Part shown: piece after piece, positions 1-7,200 of the stretch
Numbering within the stretch: the first letter of the stretch is position 1
Layout of the letters: every line of letters begins with the position of its first letter
NCBI RefSeq assembly: GCF_005780165.1
Contig: NZ_VAUV01000005.1
Coordinates: 62,001 to 126,000, forward strand
Reading direction: 5' to 3'
DNA: 64,000 nucleotides
Origin: Phragmitibacter flavus
Lineage (GTDB): Bacteria > Verrucomicrobiota > Verrucomicrobiia > Verrucomicrobiales > Verrucomicrobiaceae
Program-made: the position numbers and the translations under genes
Notes under the pieces: model-generated
The model's input: only the letters and a program-made list of their open reading frames with translations
What the model was told of the DNA's origin: nothing
The model's database searches: none

Positions 1-369
1 GGTGACGTCCTTGAGCTGTTTCCACCCGCATTCGCGCATGAGACGCTGAACGCGCTTATTGAGTTCTCTTACATACTTGTCGTCGCGTCCCACCGCATGG
101 AGGTCGGAAATGTATTCGGAGAGATGTTCATCGAGCGCAGACTGGAAGGCCGTGCGGATCGATTCAGGAGGCAGCATCCCAACGGCTTCGAGTTGTTTGT
201 CGCGAACGATTTCTTCAAGGCGCTTGAGGGCGACTCGCTTGTCGGAAGTGTAGAGGGGAATGTCGTGGACCTTGTCCTGGCCATCAAGGCGGTATCGACC
301 TCGATAGCTGCGGCAAACATAGGGTTTGCCCTTGATGGTTTTTTTGGCGCGGAAGACATTGAAGGTCAT
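1..369 (-). CDS. Tyrosine recombinase / integrase, N-terminal part (runs off the left edge)
   Basis: The reverse strand reads from an ATG at 367-369 to base 1 without a stop (123 codons); the C-terminal part lies outside the window. The N-terminus (MTFNVFRAKKTIKGKPYVCR) is an integrase-like arm-type beta-strand segment with a 'shape of the substrate' lead-in. It is followed by an alpha-helical core-binding stretch (about residues 65-120) of the SAM-like type found in phage and ICE integrases. The catalytic R-H-R-Y residues would lie in the missing part, so activity cannot be judged. Context supports a mobile-element integrase: an excisionase-like HTH gene, a conjugative-element helicase and, 50 kb away, a type IV secretion operon. 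It could be an ordinary genomic-island or prophage integrase unrelated to the right-hand T4SS. Confidence 0.62.
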   Translation of the reverse strand, partial: MTFNVFRAKKTIKGKPYVCRSYRGRYRLDGQDKVHDIPLYTSDKRVALKRLEEIVRDKQLEAVGMLPPESIRTAFQSALDEHLSEYISDLHAVGRDDKYVRELNKRVQRLMRECGWKQLKDVT

Positions 370-896
370 GGTCTCAATTGGTTGCGACGGTCAGGCCGTC
401 TGGTTGAAATCGTCTGATGCAGGTTCCGGCTACGCCATTTTCAGCGCCTGAAGACCTGTAAATTGGCTGGTCCATCACGGCGTGGTGAAGGCGTAAAAGA
501 CCTTTCTGTAGCTCTTCTATGGAGCAATGCGTGCCGCGAAAAGGGGGCAGGCAAATAAGCGCCGGGCTTCATTTGAGCCGGGAAATTGTCCGTTCCGTTG
601 TGCGAACAAGACCATTCCATCATAACACAAAATGCCGCCATGACAATGATTGAACAAGGCAGTGCGAAAATAAAGTGGGGCCAATCTCCGGCCACCGACG
701 GCTGTGCTAGCTGTGATGGTTAAAGTGCTCGATTGGTTTACGTCGAGTTGATCGTCCGTTCGAATTCCGAGTCTTGCCCCCCGGCTTTTTTTGGGACTCT
801 GGAGCGGCGGGCGAAGCGAAGATCCCGGTGGGGCCTTCCCGAAAAGTCTCGCACTCGACCGGGCAATTTTCCGGTGGGTCAGGCGGAATTACTGTT
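370..896. other. Intergenic region left of the SDR gene; no gene supported
   Basis: More than 500 bases between the truncated integrase and the SDR gene. A reverse open frame at 441-695 has no recognisable composition, no convincing ribosome site and no family resemblance. A forward open frame running into the SDR gene from 733 is Arg/Pro/Ser-rich and looks like non-coding read-in. An integrase-proximal stretch like this is where an attachment site would be expected, but I see no tRNA gene and no direct repeat that I can match elsewhere in the window. Confidence 0.5.
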
Positions 897-920
897 TGAC
901 CATTTATGTTTTTTTGGTCA
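897..920. promoter_or_regulatory. Inverted repeat, possible operator of the SDR-TetR operon
   Basis: TGACCA (897-902) and TGGTCA (915-920) form a perfect 6-bp inverted repeat with a 12-base AT-rich spacer. It lies 28 bases upstream of the SDR start codon. TetR regulators commonly bind such palindromes in front of the operon they belong to, and a TetR gene is second in this operon. The assignment is inference from position only. Confidence 0.35.
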
Positions 921-948
921 TCTGTTCATTTTCAGATTCAGGAGTCTT

Positions 949-1869
949 ATGAAGTCATCAAAAATAGGCTATTCGGTAATGACAGGCGGGACCTCCGGCC
1001 TTGGGCTGGTTGCCGCTCGTATGATTGTGGAGCGAGGCAATAAGCTTTTCGTCGGCAAACGAAGTCCTGGCCCCGCGCCGGTGGGACACGCGATACCTTT
1101 GCAGCTGGCAAGCATCATCTCGGTTAGGGAATTCTGTCGACAAGTTCACGAGACCTGCAACCACTGCGGAATTGATCTGCTGGTGCTAAACGCCGGTGGC
1201 AATTTCCCATTGGAAAAGACCGCGGACGGGTTTGAAATGAATTTTGCGGTGAACCACTTAGCGCACTACCTCATTGTTCGCGAGCTTCTGCCGATTCTTA
1301 ACCCAGGATCGCGCGTTCTATTAACGACCAGCGGCACACACGACCCGGAAGAGGGGGCTGCGGTGCCCGCTCCAAAACACGCAAACGGACACCGTCTGGC
1401 CTATCCGGAGACTGATCCGGATCTCGACGATAGCAAGTCAAGAGCGGCTGGACGAGCTTACTCGGCTAGCAAGCTCTGCAACCTCCTGACCGCGCAGGCG
1501 TTGGCGCGTCACGCTTTGATTCGCTCAAAGGGCATTCGGGTGGTGGCCTATTCTCCCGGTCCGACCCCTGGCACCGGGCTGGTTGCGGCGCGTGGCCTCG
1601 CGATCGGGCTGGCGTTCCGATATGTTCTACCGCTGGTCGCGAAGTTCGTTCCCGCGCTTCATACACCAGAGTTGGCCGGATCAACGCTAGCAGAACTCGC
1701 TCTTGGCGAGATACAACCCCCGGATGGTCAGATTTATGTGCTGCTAAAAAAGGGCAAAGTCACTTTTCCAGCACCATCGGCGCTCGCACGCGACGAAAAT
1801 ACCATCACGCGCATGTGGAGTGACAGCGCAAGCTTGTTGGACCTTCAAGGGGAGCTCGAACGAGCATGA
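949..1869 (+). CDS. Short-chain dehydrogenase/reductase (SDR family)
   Basis: A 306-residue NAD(P)-dependent oxidoreductase of the classical SDR fold. The dinucleotide-binding motif TGGTSGLG lies near the N-terminus, NAGG follows in the middle, and the catalytic YSASK (Y-x-x-x-K) sits about residue 170. The proline-rich segment after it (SPGPTPGTGL) matches the substrate-binding loop of retinol-dehydrogenase/protochlorophyllide-reductase-like SDRs. I chose the ATG at 949 because AGGAG at 940-944 sits 4 bases before it and because the upstream extension does not look coding. The substrate cannot be read from the sequence. It overlaps the next gene by ATGA, so the two are translationally coupled. 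Confidence 0.88.
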   Translation: MKSSKIGYSVMTGGTSGLGLVAARMIVERGNKLFVGKRSPGPAPVGHAIPLQLASIISVREFCRQVHETCNHCGIDLLVLNAGGNFPLEKTADGFEMNFAVNHLAHYLIVRELLPILNPGSRVLLTTSGTHDPEEGAAVPAPKHANGHRLAYPETDPDLDDSKSRAAGRAYSASKLCNLLTAQALARHALIRSKGIRVVAYSPGPTPGTGLVAARGLAIGLAFRYVLPLVAKFVPALHTPELAGSTLAELALGEIQPPDGQIYVLLKKGKVTFPAPSALARDENTITRMWSDSASLLDLQGELERA

Positions 1870-2426
1870 GCGAAGCGACTAAATCGAAAGCAACCGATGC
1901 TCGACGAACAGCTCGGATACTTGACGCGGCGACCAGGCTCTACATTACGTATGGTGCCCGCCGCACATCCATGGACGACATCGCTGCCGAAGCCGGGATG
2001 GCGAAGGGATCGCTATACTTATCGTTTAAGTCCAAAGACGAACTTTTCCATGCGCTAATACAGAATGTGCTGCAGCAATGGTTGGCTTCAGCACAAGAAC
2101 GGCTGGCAGCGGAATCCAGCATTGTTGAAAAACTCGTGGTTTATCTGGATGCGACTGTAGGAGAGCCGACCAGACTGCTTCGTTCAACTGCACACGCCGC
2201 AGATTTACTCGAAGCGAAGGGTCGTGTTGCTGGCGACCTACTGTTCAACTATCGCCAAAACATCACTGAGCAGGTGTCGTCTCTGCTTTCGGATCAACAT
2301 TCTCTACCGACAATGGTGCTTGAGGCAGCTTACGGTTGCCGCGAAACGGGTGACATGACTCCCGACGCCTACATGCAACGCCTTCGACGGCACTTAGCAG
2401 TTCTTCTTGTCACTGAAGTTCAGTGA
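1866..2426 (+). CDS. TetR/AcrR-family transcriptional regulator
   Basis: A 186-residue one-domain DNA-binding repressor. The N-terminal helix-turn-helix region spans about residues 14-60 (RILDAATRLYITYGARRTSM, then DIAAEAGMAKGSLYLSFKSK), a clear TetR_N signature. The C-terminal helical ligand-binding half is unassigned. It starts inside the last codons of the SDR gene (ATGA overlap), so it probably controls its own operon in response to the SDR substrate or a related compound. The inverted repeat at 897-920 is a candidate binding site. The length is typical of the family. Confidence 0.9.
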   Translation: MSEATKSKATDARRTARILDAATRLYITYGARRTSMDDIAAEAGMAKGSLYLSFKSKDELFHALIQNVLQQWLASAQERLAAESSIVEKLVVYLDATVGEPTRLLRSTAHAADLLEAKGRVAGDLLFNYRQNITEQVSSLLSDQHSLPTMVLEAAYGCRETGDMTPDAYMQRLRRHLAVLLVTEVQ

Positions 2427-2627
2427 GTGGCGCTGATTGACTCCTGGAAATGGACGCTGGATGGTGTGGAGCGGAGTGGTTGGCAATGTCGTGAGCCAAT
2501 TGACGATGCACTGAGGTGGGAGCGGACCATGGCGACCATGGCAAAAGTGATTGAGGGAACTGGGATGAGTTCTTTCGAAAATCGCAATGCTGCCAGCCGC
2601 ACCTCTCCATCTGAGAGTTGCGGAAGG

Positions 2628-2855
2628 TTACGGTGAGGAGGTTTGTTTGCGTTTGCGTTTGAGGTTGAGTTTTTCGAGATACGCCACCACTTCGGAGTGG
2701 TAGAGCCGGGGGGAACTGCGGACTTTTACAGGCTGAGGTAAGTCCCCTGCCGCGATAAGGCGGCGGACCGAGCGTTCGGAGATGTCACCGAGCAGATGAG
2801 CGACTTCGTGGAAGTCCATCAGGCGATCCTCTTGATTGGAGATGGTTTTGTTCAT
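2628..2855 (-). CDS. Excisionase-like / MerR-type helix-turn-helix protein
   Basis: A 75-residue basic protein with a winged-HTH 'helix_turn_helix_17' pattern: DFHEVAHLLGDISERSVRRL followed by IAAGDLPQPVKV and a C-terminal RLYHSEVVAYLEKLNLKRKR. This is the layout of AlpA/Xis-like DNA-binding proteins, which control excision or transcription of integrated elements. I took the ATG at 2853-2855; a TTG six codons upstream is possible. No strong ribosome site is visible for either. Proximity to an integrase fragment and the conjugative-element helicase suggests a role in the mobile element, but many chromosomal proteins share this fold. Confidence 0.7.
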   Translation of the reverse strand: MNKTISNQEDRLMDFHEVAHLLGDISERSVRRLIAAGDLPQPVKVRSSPRLYHSEVVAYLEKLNLKRKRKQTSSP

Positions 2856-3054
2856 AAGGCGTCTATTTAACAAGGTTTGCCGTGACCTACAGGAACGGGA
2901 AAAGGCCGGTCTGGGTTTACGGAAGCGCCATTATCGGTGAAATGCTTGTCTGGAGCGTTCTCAACTGGGAGCAAGATTACCCTAAATTATGGGCGGCGAT
3001 GGACACGCAGGATTGCGATACGAATGAAAAACCTGCGTGTGCTTCAAGCCGTGG

Positions 3055-3654
3055 TCAAAGGGGCGCCGATTGTGCGGCCTCCGCCAGCAGCCGCAATTCG
3101 TCGGCATCGGCTGCATTGGGCGGATAGATGACGGGCAGGTGATCCTGGGTGCGTTTCTCGACGGCATCAAACCTAGCGAATTCGCCGGAGGATTTCAGGA
3201 TAAGTTTGAGTTGCGGTTCCACTTCCGGGCCGAGGGCCAGCCGCGCTGTGATTGCGGCCTGCACAGCTTCGGATAGCTCAAGATCCAATCCGGTGCAGGC
3301 ATCTCCGAGGTTGACCAGATGGTTGCAAGTGTAAAGGCTCCACAGGATGTGGCGGACCCTGGTGCCCTGGCCCGTGCTCCAATGTGAACGGAGGCTATCG
3401 ACAAGCAAAGGCGTCGCGGCTTCTAGGGCGGCAGCGGCGCTTGATGAGCGATGGCTTGCAAGGTGGAGACTCGTGGCAAGGGCATGGATGCAGGCCGAAG
3501 TATCGTAGTCTCGTGCAGGGTCAAGATTGGTGGGTTGCATGGCAGCAGGAGGAATTGAAGGACACACCTCAACACAGGGAAGGAGGCGACGGATGACTGC
3601 TTCGATCTCTGATACAGAGAAAGCCACTTGTGGCGGTGGGGTGCGATACGACAC
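3055..3654 (-). CDS. Unknown protein, about 199 residues
   Basis: I do not recognise this protein. It starts with GTG at 3652-3654, supported by AGGAG about 10 bases upstream and an in-frame stop just before that. It is soluble and mostly helical, rich in Ala and Leu, with no signal peptide or membrane segment. There is a Cys-Pro-containing N-terminal part (VIRRLLPCVEVCPSIPP), a central helical region with WSLYTCNHLVNLGDACTG, and an acidic C-terminus. It diverges from the XRE regulator at 3781, with a 9-bp hairpin between them, so the regulator may control both. Codon composition is normal for the region. Confidence 0.6.
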   Translation of the reverse strand: MSYRTPPPQVAFSVSEIEAVIRRLLPCVEVCPSIPPAAMQPTNLDPARDYDTSACIHALATSLHLASHRSSSAAAALEAATPLLVDSLRSHWSTGQGTRVRHILWSLYTCNHLVNLGDACTGLDLELSEAVQAAITARLALGPEVEPQLKLILKSSGEFARFDAVEKRTQDHLPVIYPPNAADADELRLLAEAAQSAPL

Positions 3655-3713
3655 CCAAGAGATGCTCCTTCAGATCAGTAGCATAGCGTCTGCTTGAACG
3701 AGTCGTTTGAATT

Positions 3714-3735
3714 CTTGCTCCCAAACGGGAGCAAG
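3714..3735. repeat. Perfect 9-bp inverted repeat between divergent genes
   Basis: CTTGCTCCC (3714-3722), AAAC loop, GGGAGCAAG (3727-3735). It lies between the divergent starts of the 199-residue unknown gene and the XRE regulator, 45 bases before the regulator's ATG. Candidate operator. There is no T-run, so it is not a good terminator. Confidence 0.55.
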
Positions 3736-3765
3736 GATCACTTTCAACTTCCCTATGATAGCGAG

Positions 3766-3780
3766 TGAACCAGCGCTGTC
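3766..3780 (+). promoter_or_regulatory. Leader directly before the XRE start, shared with its paralogue
   Basis: TGAACCAGCGCTGTC abuts the ATG of the XRE gene. The paralogous gene at 49766 has TGAACCAGGGATGTC in the same position (13 of 15 identical). Neither contains a ribosome-binding site. TATGAT at 3754-3759 could be a -10 box, which would make the message short-leadered or leaderless-like. Conservation right at the start codon suggests an operator or a translation signal. Confidence 0.4.
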
Positions 3781-4062
3781 ATGAGAAAACGCAATCTCAT
3801 CGGACCCCAGGTGCGCAAACTGCGTGACCAAAGGAGGTGGACGCAGGAGGAACTCGCTGTGCGGTTGCAGATGGTGGGGTTTGATGTGTCGCGCGGCAGT
3901 CTGGCCAAAATAGAATCGCGGTTGGTGTGGGTAGGTGATTATGAGTTGCTTTACTTCATGAAGGTTTTCCGGGTGTCCTACGAAGCATTGTATCCGCCGA
4001 TCCAAGTTAACGACGACGACCTTCATGACGCTGTGGAACGTTTGCTGAAGACGCGGTTCTGA
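3781..4062 (+). CDS. XRE-family helix-turn-helix regulator (copy 1)
   Basis: A 93-residue protein with a lambda-repressor-like HTH in the first 60 residues (IGPQVRKLRDQRRWTQEELA, then VRLQMVGFDVSRGSLAKIES). A short linker and acidic tail follow. It belongs to the small Cro/C1-type regulators. A paralogue with the same opening (RNLIGPQ-RKLR), the same LVWVGD-ELLYF-F-VS core and a nearly identical 15-base leader lies at 49766-50059, on the far side of the secretion locus and next to the T4SS operon. It likely autoregulates and controls the divergent unknown gene or mobile-element functions; that role is inferred from position. Confidence 0.85.
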   Translation: MRKRNLIGPQVRKLRDQRRWTQEELAVRLQMVGFDVSRGSLAKIESRLVWVGDYELLYFMKVFRVSYEALYPPIQVNDDDLHDAVERLLKTRF

Positions 4063-4243
4063 AAGGACAAGCCAACGGTTTTTCCGAAGTGAAAAAACTC
4101 TAAGTGACCAACCTTCCGAGGCGGAGCGGGGGCAAAGGGGAAACGGAATAAGTGCCGAAGGTCGAGCGTAGCGAGTTATGCCGGATTCCCCCTTGCTGCC
4201 GCGAGCACTTGGGACACAAAGTCGGCGTGACAATCTACGTTGT

Positions 4244-7200
4244 TCAAGGTTTGTTTGCATGGCGTTTTACTTGGATGTCTTTGCGAAGGGTGTCCGACTG
4301 ATCTTCCGCGCCTTCATCTACCTGCACCGATGCTTGATTCTTGGTGATGTCGAGTGCCTCAATGATTTCCTGTTGCCGATTTCTGGCTGCACTGAGCTTG
4401 TCCTCGTGCTCGAAGGGCGACTGCACCTGGATGTTTAGAGCTTCCAGTTGATCCTTATGACGGCGAAGGTTGCTGTTGACCTCCTGAAGGTGCTTGTCGA
4501 GGCCATCCAATGCGTGTTCAAGTGAAGAGATGGTTCCCTGAGGACTTTCGCTCACTGTGGCTTCATAATTGTTCTTGCCGTGAATGCGGAGTTCAATGCG
4601 AGTATCCAACCTGCGCATGGAAATGGGGAACCCCGCGATGGAGCCGATCCGACCGGTGACCTGCAAAGGTTTGAGAGCGGCCCCGATGAACACCATTTTC
4701 CGCCCCGCCGTGAGACGGTCATCGAAGGATTGGTTCTCAATAGTCATGGAGAACTGGTCGCCGCGAGTGGGAGTGCGTGTGCGGATGTCTTGTTTGAGGT
4801 TTTCGGCAAGCTGCCCGGTTTCCTTGATTAGTTGCTTGGTGCGTTTGATGCGCAAGCGCATGGTGTGGACGCCATCCATGTGCTGCCGTTGAAGCCGGGT
4901 GAGGCGGATAACCTCAGCATCGATCTGAGCTTTCTCCATGACCATGGGGTTGCCGGAGGCGATGGCTTTGACCTCGGCATAACTTAAGGCTGTGGAATCC
5001 ACGTCTTCAGCCTTGCGCATGGAGGCGTCCCCAGTCATAACTTGGGCGATGAAACGGGCTTTGGTTTCCAGAGTTTGCCACATGTAGGCATCGAAACTTC
5101 CTTCCGTGACATAGCGGAAAACACTGACAAATTCGTTTTGATTACCCTGGCGAAGAATGCGTCCTTCACGTTGCTCGATGTCCGAGGGCCTCCATGGAGC
5201 GTCAAGGTGATGTAGGGCGATAAGGCGTTGCTGAACATTTGTGCCCTCACCCATTTTCAAGGTGCTGCCAAGCAGCACCCGCACGCGGCCTGCGCGGACG
5301 GACTTGAACAGGGCATCCTTTGCGGCATCGGTGTCGTGCTGCTGGATGAAAGCGATCTGCTCATCGGGAATGCCTCTGGCGACAAGCTTGTCGCGGATGT
5401 CGTCATAGACCGAAAATCCGCGTTTGCCTTTTTGCGGAGTAGATAAATCGCAGAAAACAAGCTGGGCATTGTTCCGGGTTGCGGATTCCAGCCAGATACG
5501 ATGGATTTTTTCCACGGCGAGATTCACCTTGGAATCGGGAGCATCGGCGGCTCCCGGAAACGCCAGCCGGATGTCCAGTGCAGCTAGTCTACCCTCGGAA
5601 GTAATCTTGAGCATGTTATCCTTTTTGGGGTCGATCTTGCCTCCCTTGACTTTTTCGGCACGCTTGACCAGTTGTTCGACGAACTTCTTCAACATGGGGC
5701 TGCAAGGTGCGCTTACGATGATGGCGTGCCCTGATTCCAGCTTCGGAATAGGGAGTTTGAGCATGTCTGCGGTTTGCACGTCGGCGGCTTGGCGGAACTG
5801 CTGCATGAGTTCGGGCACATTGACGAATCTGGCGAAGCGGTGTTGCATGCGATAGCCCGCTCCATCAGGACTCAATTCCATGGCGGTAACGGTTTCACCG
5901 AAGGTTCCCGCCCAAGAGTCGAAGTGCTGAAGTCCGTGGCGGCGCAAGGAAGCCATTTGCAGGTAACGCTGCATGGTGAACATCTCCGCCATCGTGTTGG
6001 AAATGGGGGTGCCGGTGGCGAACACCACGCCGCCCCCGTCGTTGCGGCGCTGTATGTGCTGCACCTTGAGAAACAAATCAAAGGCGCGTTCGGAGGCGGT
6101 TTGCGGTAGCCCGGCCACGCGGGTCATTTTGGTGACGTAAAAAAGGTTTTTGAACTTGTGGGCTTCATCAATGAACAGGCGGTCCACGCCCAATTCTTCG
6201 AAGGTGAGGGTGAGGTCCTTTTTCTTGTCTGCTGAGAGTGCCTCCAGTTTGACCTCAAGGCGCTTGCGAACGCGCTCCAGTTCCTTCACCAGCCGGGTGC
6301 CGCTGCGATCGGATTTCTGATCGCGGATGACCTCCTCTATCTCCGCAATCTGCGAAGAGATGAAATCTTTCCGGGCATGGGTAGATAGCGGGATTTTTTC
6401 AAAGCTGGAATGAGTGACGATGACGGCATCCCAGTTGCCGGTGGCGATACGGCTGAAAAGCTGGGCGCGTCGGGCAGCCTCGAAATCGTTCTTGCCAGCA
6501 GCAAGGATGGTGGCGTTTGGATAAAGGATGAGTAATTCGGTGGAGAACTGCGTGAGCATGTGATTTGGGACGACGAACATGGGTTTGGTTGCCAGTCCGA
6601 GACGCTTCATCTCGATGCCAGCCGCTACCATGCTGAAGGTCTTGCCCGCGCCGACAGCGTGGGCCAGCAGGGTGTTTTTGCTTTGGATGATGCGCCAAAC
6701 GGCGGCTTTCTGGTGAGGCCGCAAGCTGACATGGAGGCTGCTACCGGGCAGGGTCAGATGGCTGCCGTTGAAGACGCGCAGGCGCACGGAATTGAACTGG
6801 TCGTTGTATTGGCGGCACAGCCGTTCGCGGCGGTCATCGTCCTCCCATATCCAAGTCTTGAAGCGTTCTTTGAGCTTTTCCTGGCGGTCACGAGCGCCTT
6901 CCGTCTCAACGGAATTGACCACGAGGTTGCTCGACACGGTATCTTTGTCATAAACAGTGGGGGTTTTGAGATTGAGCGAATCCTGGATCAAGTCGAGCGC
7001 GGAATAGCGGGCGATGCCCCATTCGGTGGTGTTGGCGACAGATGACCTTGCCTGATTGCTGCCTCGCACAAACCAGATGCCCACCTGAGGGGCGTGGCTG
7101 ACCTCGACTTTTTCGCCACCCAAAAGTGATGAGGCAAAAGCGGCCACGTCTTGGGCGGGAATCCAAGCGGCTCCCAGCCGGGCTTCGATTTCTGAAGGTT

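Noticed and set aside
441-695. Reverse 84-codon frame near the left edge
   Set aside because: No ribosome site, odd composition, no family resemblance, isolated in an intergenic region.
758-768. GTTCGAATTCC, resembling a tRNA T-arm
   Set aside because: No acceptor, D or anticodon arms could be paired around it.
4230-4300. End of the helicase gene considered as a terminator region
   Set aside because: No stem with a U-tract could be found on the reverse strand downstream of the stop.
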